A DNA stretch of 64,000 nucleotides from Cercis canadensis (taxonomy: Eukaryota > Streptophyta > Magnoliopsida > Fabales > Fabaceae): positions 585,846 through 649,845 of the forward strand of contig QAOA01003192.1 of assembly GCA_003255065.1 (NCBI GenBank), given 5' to 3'. A model generated the notes under the pieces. It saw only the letters and a program-made list of their open reading frames with translations, was not told the origin of the DNA and made no database searches. Every line of letters begins with the position of its first letter. Position 1 is the first letter of the stretch. The translations under genes and the position numbers were made by a program. Below, piece after piece: positions 13,690-25,900 of this stretch.

Positions 13690-13975
13690 TCTTGGATAGA
13701 GAAAGGTGGTGGAGAGAGTCATGTCTTTTTATCTTTGCAGGATTTGGAGGATAAATAATATGGTTACTATGTTATTGTATCTTGGAGTCAACAGGGCTAG
13801 AACTCACGGTATTTAGTGAAAATACAATGAAAACACCTATGGAGATGTGAATTGCTTTAAAGATAACGAGATACTCATGCCTCAATCTAGTGCTACACAT
13901 TTAGTTACATTTGATTTTTCTATTATTGATATTAATATGTGGCTTATTTCTAATTGTATAGGGTAGAAAATAACA

Positions 13976-14270
13976 TTTTTTTTTTTGTTACAGAAGAAAA
14001 AAGAAAAAGAAACTACAATCTAGAGAAAGTCATAGACAACTTATTTACTAACAACATAAGAGAAATATCTACATGGGACTATTGAATCTCTTCCTAAATA
14101 ACTCGTCCTCTTGCACCATGTTTGATTAAAAAATCAGCAACTTAATTGAACTCACGTAACACGTGAGTAACTAACACTTGCCAACTTCTTTCTAAAATAA
14201 TATCGGAGAGTTAGATTCACAAATTAGATTTACCACAAATAAGGATATAAGTGAAGCCAAACCATTTTGG
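13976..14270 (-). mobile_element. LINE fragment: C-terminal RNase H-like region (unit A copy)
   Basis: On the minus strand this matches the better-preserved copy at 32,671-33,060, but an internal piece is missing here. A T-run at about 13,977-13,988 on the plus strand is the poly(A) tail of the minus-strand element. The encoded remnant ends in a region like the RNase H domain at the end of plant L1-type LINE polyproteins. It is short, interrupted by stops and non-functional. Confidence 0.5.
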
Positions 14271-16885
14271 GAGGGAGGATCTAAGCGAGTTATTGATGTC
14301 TAGACCGTACTACAAATAAGGATGTCATTCTCTTTACAAACACAAGTGGACTTGTGGTGATTAGCTGAAAAGTACATCCACAATGTACCAATATGAACAT
14401 GACAACATCAACTTGTAATTTATTGAATTGAGATAGAACAAATTGACTTCTAATCGAATAAGATAAGTGAGGACATAATTTAAGAGGAAAAAAAAAAGCA
14501 GCAATTGCTCTAGAATTGGCCAATTCCTTGGAGTTTTGTCTCCTAGTCACATCTTTCACCGCTTGATTGGTTGTAACTGTAAGAGGTTTAGCAACCCACT
14601 TGTAGTAGAACCACTAAGAATCAATAAAGGCCCAAGGGCCACCACCACCAAAAGGGCTCTCAATTTTCTCTCTCTTAATTGTAACACAGGAGAGGAGACG
14701 ATTGTGTTGACTTTTATTAGTTTTTGTTTTTGAAAAAGCAATATATTTCAAACTTGGTCCTTGGTACCCCTTCTCCTAACTAACACCTTTTCTCTCATAA
14801 TAAAAATATTTTGGTCCTTTAAGAGTATAATAATTCAAGTTTGGCCTCTCAAATTTCATATTCTTAATTTAGTCATTTGTATTTTTATTTGATTGTTTAT
14901 ATTTTTATTTTATTTAATGAAATTTTTTTTTTTGGATATAACTGCTGCTTTATGTAAATAAAATAACGGATAGCTCATTTGAGAATTTCAATCTTAGTTG
15001 CAATATATTATAATCAACTAAAACACTCTTTTTCTTTTTTAAAAAAAAACTTATCCTTAATAATCATATTTCTCAGGCTATGAATGTGAAAACCTACGTC
15101 AGCATGAATCTAGAATTGCGTGTGCTGGTTTAAGATAAATTTAATTAATTAAAGTCATAAATTAAAATCCCTTTCAAGCAGTATATGTCATACCATGCAG
15201 ATGCCACTAATGAACTTGAATTTTTCATAGTCTTAACTTTTCCTTTTGATTATTCAATATCTCCAATAGTAGCTTTGAGTCGTTCAACAATTTTTATATG
15301 TGAAATAGGTACCACAAATAGACGATAAGATGAAGGAGGGATCCCCGGCCCCAAGCCCAATGAGAAATTTAGTACAATTTTTTATTTTTTTTTAAGTTTG
15401 TTAATTGTTAATTTTTTTTTTTACAGCATGGCATCTAGTATATAAATTTGCACAAATGTCATGCCATGCATAGTTGTTGTTTAATATTTTGCAAGGCCTT
15501 TTTGACAAAAGGAAACTTCAATTGTTTTTGGATTTGGTCAGAAAGTGAGGCATCATCGTCTATGGTGGTGGCTCTGCATAATCAGATTTACCACAAATAA
15601 GGATATAAGTAAAGCTAAACCATTTTGGGAGGGAAGATCTAAGCGAGTTATTATTAAGCAAGTTGATGTCTAGACCGTACTACAAATAAGGATGTCATTC
15701 TCTTTACAAACACAAGTGGACTTGTGGTGATTGGCTGAAAAGTACATCCACAGTGTACCAATATGAACATGATAACATCAACTTGTAATTTATTGAATTG
15801 AGATAGAAAAAATTGACTTCTAATCGAAGAAGACAAGTGAGGACATAATTTAAGAGAAAAAAAAAAAAGCAGCAATTGCTTTAGAATTGGCCAATTCCTT
15901 GGAGTTTTGTCTCCTAGTCTCATCTTTCATTCTTGGGATCCATTATTATTCATCTTTCATCAACTTGTAATTTTTTTTTATGGATATAACTGCTGCTTTA
16001 TGTAAATATAATAACGGATAGCTCATTTGAGAATTTCAATCTTAGTTGCAATATATTATAATCAACTAAAACACTTCTTTTTTTTTTTCTTTTTTTTTTA
16101 AAAAAAACTTATCCTTAATAATCATATTTCTGATCCGGCTATGAATGTGAAAATCTACGTTAGCATGAATCTAGAATTGCGTGTGCTGGTTTAAGATAAA
16201 TTTAATTAATTAAAGTCATAAATTAAAATCCATTCCAAGCAGTATATGTCATAGCATGCAGATGCAGCCACTTATGAACTTGAATTTTTCATAGTCTTAA
16301 CTTTTCCTTTTCATTATTCAATATCTCCAACAGTAGCTTTGAGTCGTTCAACGATTTTTATATGTGAAATAGTTACCACCAATAGAAGATAAAATGGAGG
16401 AGGGACCCCCAAGCCCAATGAGAAATTTAGTACATTTTTTTTTTTTAATATATGTTTTTGTTTGTTAATTGCTAGTTGATTAATNTGACTTTTCCTTTTG
16501 ATTATTCAATATCTCCAACAGTAGCTTTGAGTCGTTCAACAATTTTTATATGTGAAATAGGTACCACAAATAGACGATAAGATGAAGGAGGGGTCCCCCA
16601 AGCCCAATGAGAAATTTAGTAGAATTTTTTTTTTTAAAGTTTGTAAATTGTTAATTTTTTTTTTATATGTTCTTGTTTGTTAATTGCTAGTTGATTAATT
16701 TTGGACCCATTTGTGGTGTGCCACCTCAGCATGGCATCTAGTATATAAATTTGCACAAATGTCATGCCATGCATAGTTGTTGTTTAATATTTTGCAAGGC
16801 CTTTTTGACAAAATGAAACTTCAATTGTTTTTGGATTTGGTCAGAAAGTGAGGCATCATCGTCTATGGTGGTGGCTCTGCATAAT
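14226..16885 (+). repeat. Tandem duplication of the promoter-proximal region, unit A only
   Basis: The block 14,226-15,580 recurs, with an internal piece missing, as 15,581-16,885. Both copies start at GATTTACCACAAATAAGG and end at GGTGGCTCTGCATAATC, and both include the TATA-like TATATAAA box. Unit B has only one copy (about 32,993-34,350). The second copy directly precedes the receptor kinase exon 1. The N at 16,485 adds a further repeat (about 16,297-16,484 against 16,486-16,700), whose two versions differ enough that it could be a mixture of the two paralogous blocks. Confidence 0.75.
16742..16749 (+). promoter_or_regulatory. TATA box of the first receptor kinase gene
   Basis: TATATAAA lies about 240 bases upstream of the ATG at 16,984 and is conserved in unit B at 34,205-34,212. 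An RY-like CATGCA motif follows within 40 bases. A start site about 30 bases downstream would give a 5' leader of about 210 bases. The same box also exists at 15,439-15,446 in the duplicated upstream block. Confidence 0.45.
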
Positions 16886-16983
16886 CCTCAAGAGCCTATT
16901 AGTTTTCTTTTTCCCTGTGTTGTTGAGTTGAATTAGCTCAGCTAATTAAAGGAGGCAACTTTGATATCAAGTTGAAGTTCAAG

Positions 16984-19900
16984 ATGAATATGGTGAAGTC
17001 TTCAACACTTGTGGGTTTTGCAGTTGCTGCTGTTTTTGTCTTCAACTTCTTGGTTAACTTAGCACAAGCTCAAGATGCAAACGCTACTACAGATCCTTCT
17101 GAAGGTGCATGCTACTCTATCTCTTCATTTTCTCTCTCACTATATAACGATCTCTGCCTCTCTCTCTCTCTCTCTCTCTCTTTTGCTTTCACTTTGTCTA
17201 CATGAGATTATGTGAAACCTATCTTCTGGGTATTCATAGTTGCAGTTTTCTGGAAAGTTGCTATCATTTAAATAAAAATGGCTGAGAATTGAGATTATTA
17301 TTAAAGAAATTAACAGTATTTTTAGGGGGAAAAAAGTTTTTGCCAAAAGCACAATATTATGAGATTCTTGGGAAACGATCCCTTCTGTCATATCTCCAAT
17401 TTCTTATATAAAATAGCCAATATTGCATTATTGAATCTTGATCTTGATGTTAGCATATTAAATTTTCTTCACGTTTATGCTTATTTAAATATATATATAG
17501 CTCACTATCGGACAAGGGCTCTTGTCCCTTCTCATAAAACTTGGCAAGACAACTTCTCATCTCTCATTTCATATAAGACATTGACTAAAATTAGAGATGT
17601 ACATGCATGATGAACTAAACCAACCCCATGGTTAAATCAAACTAGAGGAAGAGGTTTAGTTCAAAGAGAAAACTCCTTACACTGATGAAACTTAAATTTA
17701 TGCTTTTAGGGACTTCATTTCTAAAAACTTCTCTTGATTAGTACGAGACTATATATAGACCTTAAGATTCTTTTCTACATGTTTAAAACAAGCAGTTACG
17801 AATCAAAAGATTAATTAGAAACAACTTGGTCCTATTTAGTGTTGGTTAGTTCTCTAAATTTTGTTGGTTCAATTTTTTTTTTTTTTTTTAGTATTTTTAG
17901 TTGTGACTTTGAATTCAAAAGAGATATAATGTGATTCAAATATCAAAATTCGTATGTCATTCTTTTTTTTTTTTGGTTAAAATATTCGTGTATCATTCTT
18001 AAAATTATTGTTAAGAAATGTGGGTGGTATGCCTAGAAAGTGTATTTAACATAATATAGGAACTGTTTATATAAAAAGTAATTGTCTTCTAACTAATTAT
18101 TTATAATAGAATCTCAAGAAAAAATAATAGAGATTTCATAATTTCTAAAAATAATCCAATCTTCATTGCAAATTTGAATGATATTAAATTTAGTGAAAGT
18201 GTTTTTTTTTTTTTTTATATGGGAAAATGTTTGATATTTTAGGGTTAGTATATTGTTTAATGTCTATTTTTTTCACTAGAGGGTTTAGAAGAATAAATGA
18301 GATAATTTACAAAGCTGGTGAGTTATAAAAAGGTCACTTGAGTCATCATCATTTTAAATAATCATATATTTTTAATTGATCACTTTTAAAATTAAAAACA
18401 ATATTTTAATCATGTAAAATATTTAATTAACATTTTTGTCTTTATATTTTCATCTAATTTTTTATTTGGACTTTAATCGTTAGGATTTATTTTTTGGGAG
18501 AATGAATTTGCAGTGCGTGCATATCATTATTTTCTCGCTTATTTTTCTGAGGTTTTTAAATTTATAAATTTTCGTAAATATTGGTGAATTTATTTTCTGG
18601 AGTTTGATCAATTACAAAAGTTGCAATAAAGCTCAACTTCATGGCAAATTCATCATTGAACATCACTTGTAAATTTCTATGCAGCGAGAGCTTTGAATTC
18701 CATCTTCAACAAATGGGGGATATCAGCATCTACTGTACAATCAAATGGATGGAATGTAAGCGGTGAGCTATGCAGCGGAAGAGCCATCGACGATACCTTA
18801 ATTGATGACAACACTTACAACCCATTAATCAAATGCACTTGTTCCTTTGACAATGCCACTACTTGCCGCATTACAAGATTGTATAGTCTCTGTATCTTCT
18901 TATTTTTTTGGCCATCTCTCTGTCTCTTCATTTTCTTTGTTTTTCATACCAAAATTTCTTAACAAGTTTTTCTGAGTGGGGAAAGTTTGTCATCATGTCA
19001 AAGTTTGAAACTTTATTCTAATCCATTCATTACCCATTTATTTCTTCGATTTTCTAAATGCAGGAAGGTTTATGCTTTGAATGTGATTGGTGAAATCCCA
19101 GAAGAGCTATGGACTCTAACTTACCTCACCAACTTGTATGTTTTGTTTCTCATAAATTTTCTTAATTGGGTTTTGCACATAAATGGGTTTTGAACTTTCT
19201 ATAGTTGGTTCTCTTTTATTTGTTGACTATGATGAACTTGCCATCACATGGTATGCTAAGTTTCCTCAAATTGCAATTAGGGATCTGCGCCAGAATTACT
19301 TGACAGGTTCTCTACCTCCAGCAATTGGAAACCTTACTCGCATGCAATACATGTAAGGCTATTTGATTGAAATGCATATGACTTAATTTAACTAATGTTA
19401 TGACTATATAATCAATTTCTAATGTTGAACTAATCTTAATTAGGGCCCTTGGCATCAATGCCCTATCAGGGGAGCTTCCAAAGGAACTCGGAAATCTGAC
19501 CGAGTTAATAGTATTGTAAGTTTTCCACTTAAAACCGCATTCAACTCTAACGAATTGTTTAAGTGGCAACTTGACGTTGTTGCTTTTCTGCAGGCTCTAA
19601 TTGTTCTTGGACCTAATATTCCTTTTCATTATCTTTTTCCATTTAAATGGTTTCATCAATGTCCACCATTGATAACATTTTGGTTGCAGAAGAGCTTTCA
19701 TAACATAGTGAAGTGATATTTAAAAAACTATCATCCTTAAATTAAGATCATTCCGTTTCTTGAGCATGATGATATCCTGAGACTTATACTCTGTTATTAC
19801 TGTTGATTTTGAAGGAGTTTTGGGACAAACAAATTCAATGGTTCTCTCCCATTTGAACTTGGGAAGCTGGTGAAATTAGAACAACTGTAAGTTATACTGC

Positions 19901-22900
19901 AGTCTCAGCTAGTCCTGGCTAGAACAACTGTAGGTTGTGGCAAAACAAGTTAAGATAAATCCTTTTCCTTGGAATTTTGCCTATCATATATGTACTTTGT
20001 ACATTACCAATAATTATGTAATTTTTCTTTAAGTTGCAAAGCTAGTCCAGAATGTTTCCTATATCTTTGTATATAAACTACACCATTGAATGTGCTTAAT
20101 GGCTGCATATAACAAAAGGGGCCATGAGTGCAGTACTTTTGATTACTCAAGTACATGTAACAGAAGTGTCATACATAAGTACTCATTACTCTGGTCAATC
20201 CTAATTCACAGCCTCCTTGTTAGAACACATAGTATAATGATTGATGAGGCTTCTCTGATGCACACACAGAGTATCTGAATCTATTGTTGATTTTGGACTA
20301 TGCCAAGTGTTAGAAAGTGCAATATTTTACAGAGTTATACATCTTTTTGTGATTAGAGGAGGATTTTAATTTCAAAGAACATTTACCTGCAGATACTTTG
20401 ATAGTTCGGGAGTTAGTGGTCCAATTCCTTCAACATTTGCAAATCTAAAAAACCTGGGCATTGTGTAAGATATTGCTGCTCTTTCTTGTCCCACTTATGA
20501 TAACAGAAAAACGGAAAGGACTTATATGCAAACTTTGTCCTGTTTGTCTCAGATGGGCTTCAGACATGGAATTCACAGGCAGGATACCTGACTTTATAGG
20601 GAACTGGACTAAGCTGACAACCTTGTAAGATTGCATCATCTATAATTTTCTTTATATCTAAATTAGATCATGTTCAGACAACAGCTGGATTTTTTTTTTT
20701 AATTTTATTAAAATTTCTGAAAAATAGGATGCAAAATATGAATATTCCTTTTGGTACTTAGTTGCCTATTCTGTTCTAGAAGTTTGTGCTCCCCCTTTTC
20801 AATTGCTGTATGTTTTGGTAGGAGGTTTCAGGGTAATTCTTTTGAAGGCTCAATACCCTCATCATTTTCCAATTTGACTTCTCTGACAGAGTTGTGAGTG
20901 CCTTCACTAGTTACTTTTATAGATACTGCAAATTTACAGAAGCAAACTATATAATGTATGATATGAATGTAGGAGAATAAGTGACTTATCTAATGGGAGC
21001 TTCTCACTGGAATTTATAAGGAATATGAAGTCTTTGGCTATCTTGTAAGGCAACATATCTGCTAATAATTCCCAGTTTTCTAATAGATATAACTTTTCAT
21101 TGTCTTTTTCTTTCCAGAATGTAATATAACAAATTCTGTTACAAGTTTTGCAGAGAACTGAGGAATAACAATATTTCTGGTTCAATTCCGTCCTATATTG
21201 GTGAATTTTCAAATTTGACACAGCTGTGAGTATCACCTGTTTATGTTAATCTTCAGATACATGTCAGCCATCTATCACATTGAATTTGTTGACTAGAAAA
21301 CAACCAAATCTGACAATGGTCTATTGGTATGCCATTGGATGTGTACTGATTAACTATAAGGGATCCCTTATGTTTAAGGTACTAGTGTAATCTGAATGAT
21401 ATGTTTATCAAGTTGAGTAATTTGTGATGGGAACTCAACATGTTGACAATTGGCTTTGGGTTTACATTCAAGTTTACCAATATTATACAATAACTCCCCA
21501 TATTCATTTATCTTTCCAGCTCATGTTTCACACAGATAATGATTTTTTTTTTTTTTGGGTTTCAAATTCAATACCTATGGTCTTAAATCGTATCTTTCTC
21601 AAAACCTGATGATTATACATGTGTGGTGGTTTTTGCAGGGATTTAAGCTTCAATAATATCACTGGAGAGATTCCAGGCTCGCTTTTCAACTTGAGTCAGC
21701 TTTCTTATGTGTAATATGCCCTCTCTAACTAATTATATTGTGGATTTCCTTGCACATCTTCATGTTTGGATTGAAGCATGATTTGTTTTTCTCCAATTTC
21801 AGGTTTCTTGGAAATAACAAACTTAATGGTACCCTCCCTACTCAGAAAAGTGCATCTCTTCTCAATATGTGAGTATGCGTCTCTTCTCAGTATAAAATAT
21901 TCAGTAATGATCATCATTATACTTATTCAAAGCACTGGTCATCATCTTTATATTAATACCTATGGATCCAATACCTGGTTGGTTGTAAATATAGGACTTA
22001 GTCAAATCATGTTCTATCCTATTTTCAATTAGAACCCTTCATTCTCGCTGTGTGGTCCTTTGTTTATTTTTTTGAAGAAAGAAGAAATTTCATTAAGACA
22101 AGGAATGCAGAAATACAAAAATAAAGAAGATAAGATGAGAAGCACCAAAGAATAAGGCAGCCTAGAAACAGAAGATATCAGTGCTACAAAGCTGTCCTTT
22201 ACTTTATATGTCTTACCATGCTTGGAAATGGTTGCAGAGACTTGTCATACAACAATCTAGCAGGGAGCTTCCCTTCTTGGGTCAATGAACAAGATTTACA
22301 ACTGTAAGTGGTTTGACATTATTTTCTATCTCCCTTGCCCCGTAATTACATGCCATTTTTCTTTAGTTTCAAAAGTTTCTATATATACGTTTCAACTACT
22401 AAAAAGGCCTTTTTATTCAATTGCTTACATACATGGTATTTTCTAATATATTGTTTAGATTAGTTTACTTTATTTGAATTTTTGATAACCTTTTATCCTA
22501 AACTGTTGTTACTATAAATGTTCATTTTTCCACTTATTTTCCTGGAATTTTCATTAATATCAGCATTACTTACATTTATGTCTCCCTGCTCTCGTTTCTT
22601 TTTCTTTTGTCTTTGATTTTGAAACTAACAACGAGATTTTATGGGGTATAATATGCAGCAATTTAGTTGCCAACAACTTGACAATAGAAAGTTCAAATAG
22701 CAGGTGATTCATATACTTCTGCGCCCCTAATGATGATTGTTTAAATAGTCCCTCGCTCTTTTGATATTTACTAGATATAGCTTTCTTTGCAATCTCTTTT
22801 GATCACATTCTAAAACGATCATTGACAAGTGTCAATCAAATTCAAGGAGATTGGCTGTTTTTTTGCCTTATTTTAGGCAATCCTCTTAAGGGTTTGGAAT

Positions 22901-25900
22901 ATTTTTCCTTCAAGCATAAAATTACTGTATCTTATTCTCTTTAAAAATTATGTTTGTGGTCGACATTGATGGTGTTCCTATACAGTTCTGATCATTTGAT
23001 CCCTGATTATGTATGTTTGGATGATATCTTTGCATGTGTCAAGAAACTACTCATCCAAAAAGTTTAAACTGTTTCCATATGGCTTTACACTAGAACTATA
23101 TCACTTGGATTATGCTTGCTTCTTTTTCACCAAGAACTGTTTTTCATTAAAGGAGTCAAAGTTAATTTGTTGATTGCAAATATCAAATAAATGCTAGTAT
23201 ATCTAGCCACAGATATTATTGAAAGCCATATGCATTTTTCTGGTCTGATGCATAACTTTCCTTTTGCAGTGGTTTGCCTTCTGGACTAAACTGTCTCCAG
23301 CGAAATTTTCCTTGCAATCGTGGCACTGGAAGATGTAAGTACGACTTTAAACTTAGTTTGTCTTTTTAGGAACTAACGTGAAAGGAGGAATAATTTCACA
23401 CAATTTTTTAGGAATATTATTATTGACATTATTAATAATAAACCAAAGCTTTTTTTGCCTTAGAAACTCTGACAGGGAAAACTTTGCTTTAATTGACATT
23501 AAAACTCTGTATATATCTTTTTCAGGTCTGACCATTAATATCTCATACTGAACTTATAAGAGTGCTATAATATTTTTCCCATCATGGTTCACAGTTCTGT
23601 GGCAAATGATACAATTAAATAGGATGAGGTTGCACTAATTTGTGAGAGGAAGAGTCTTTTGTGCAATTTGTTGTTTTTAATTTGCCTATATCATTCCTTT
23701 TCTACTTATTGTGTACTTTTTTGTGTGTATTGGTGTATATACTCAATCATGTAGTATGCTAGCATGTGATGAATTTATGCTATTTTCACAAACCTCTTAC
23801 ACTATCCTCTCCTTATGTACCATCAAGTTATCACTTGCTACAAGGTTCATTAAGGCACTTCAATCCATTGCCTCTTATTGATCTGTGCCCTATACCACCA
23901 TCACATTTGCTTTTCTGACCTCCATTCTGACATTTGTCATACTAGTCTGAACAACCCTCTAGACCTTTACAAATGCATTTCTCTTGAAAGTTCTGTTAAA
24001 ATCAGATCCAATAATAATGTTGTAACAATCTTTCAGTGTCATGGCCTAAAAAAAAAAGCATTTAATGTCTTGATTAACAACTTGACAGTGGTAAAAATTG
24101 AGCTATTATTTCAGAATGACTCCCTCTTAATGCTTTTTCAAAATTTTGATTGATATGATTTGTAAGGGTGTGTTTGGATGAGGTATTTGTAGAGTGTATT
24201 TGAAATATTAATTTTGAAATACTCTGTTTGTGTAATTTTTTAAGGTATTTTTAAAATTTCAGTGTATTTTTATAGTGACTTTCAAAGTCTCAATATCGTG
24301 TATTTCAAATTCACTAAAAATAGATTGAATTTCAAATTCATTTTTTTTTTCACTAAGCCCCGATACCCCCTCCCCCTCCCTCAGCCTCCGAAATTTATTT
24401 CAAATTCTTCTTCTTTTTGGGGTGTGTCTTGACTTTGAGGAGGGAGTGAGAGCCAAAGAGAGTTGTTCCTCAAATGGGTGTCGCGCTGTGCAATTGAAGA
24501 TTCCATGACCTTGATTTCTATTTTCTCTTGATTCTACGAGGATCTATTTTCTGTGAAAAGGAAAGACAGAAATTTTTGTGTTTGAAAAATGGGAATAGGA
24601 CACCATCTCTTGTGTTCTGTTTTTGTGCAGCTGCAATTTTTAATTCATAGCTGCTGGATTAACTTATTTCAAAGTCTCCATTTGATGCTCTCAATGTAAA
24701 TCCTTTCGAAGGACAAATTATCCGACTGTTTTTTTCTTATATTTTTCTTTTATTGATTAAAGAATGTGATTTGAAGGAGCCTTGTAATGTCTATCAATAG
24801 TTTTGAATATTGTTGTTAAATTACTCTTTTTATAATAGAGTATATCCAAACAAGGTATTTTATAAATAAATGTATTTAAAATGTTGCATTTCAATTACAT
24901 GTATTTGAAATACACAATAATTTATCAAATACCCCATCCAAACACAACCTAAAAGACTTATGGAAATCCACTTTTGATTATAAGATATGTATTGTTTGCA
25001 TTAAAGTCTATAGGTAATTTGTTTTTTTTTTTTTGGAAGTTCAGTCATCAGCTGAATCCCGTGTATGAGTTGCCAATTCACCTTCTCTGACTTCACCGAC
25101 TAATGAAAGTCTCTGGCTCATTTGTATAACATGCATAGACCATGTAATAGTTAATTTTATAAATTAAACCTTCTACTCTCTCATATCAATTGACCCCTCT
25201 TGTATGTTTCTATGCAGATTATAACTTTGCAATCAAGTGCGGTGGTCCTCAAATTACATCCTCAAATGGAGTTGTATATGAAAGGGATAATGTGACACTT
25301 GGTCCAGCATCATATTTTGTTACTGATACAGACAGATGGGCTGTTAGCAGTGTTGGATTATTTGCTGGGAACAACAATCCTCAATCCACTGCTAGTGTGG
25401 ACTCGGAGCTCTTCCAGACAGCACGGCAGTCTGCTTCATCCTTACGATATTATGGCCTGGGCCTGGAAAATGGTAACTACAACATCACCCTCCAGTTTGC
25501 GGAGATAGCTTTTCTAGATACTGCTATAACTACCACATGGAAAAGTCTTGGGAGGAGGGTCTTTGATATTTATATCCAGGTACAAAAGGTTTTATCAAAA
25601 GACTTCAATACACATATTTGGACCAGTTTCCAAATATCTTTGTGGATGTGTAACAATCCAACATCATCTTTAAGCAATTTGTACTCAGTGTCCTTGAGTA
25701 ACATATTTCCCCCATCACTAGGAAGAGGTTGGGTGACTGAAATAAACAAACATTTTATAATTGTACTTATTCAACTGAATTTTATAAAAGTAATCATGGC
25801 ATGTGCTTGAATTAACTTTTTCCCGGTTTTATTGGACTTTAATACAAAAATATATCCCTTCTCATTTCTTCTTCTTTTGACTTCTCCTCCTCCTTCTTCT

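Noticed and set aside
14290-15923. Repeated minus-strand frames of about 89 codons at 14,290-14,559 and 15,654-15,923
   Set aside because: They are copies of one duplicated non-coding or LINE-derived block. The frame shows no conserved domain, and the RNase H-like signal lies in neighbouring sequence and another frame.
16972-16983. A start of the first receptor kinase at 16,972, giving four extra N-terminal residues
   Set aside because: The codon at 16,972 is TTG, not ATG. The first in-frame ATG is at 16,984, and the same holds for copy 2 (34,416 against 34,428).
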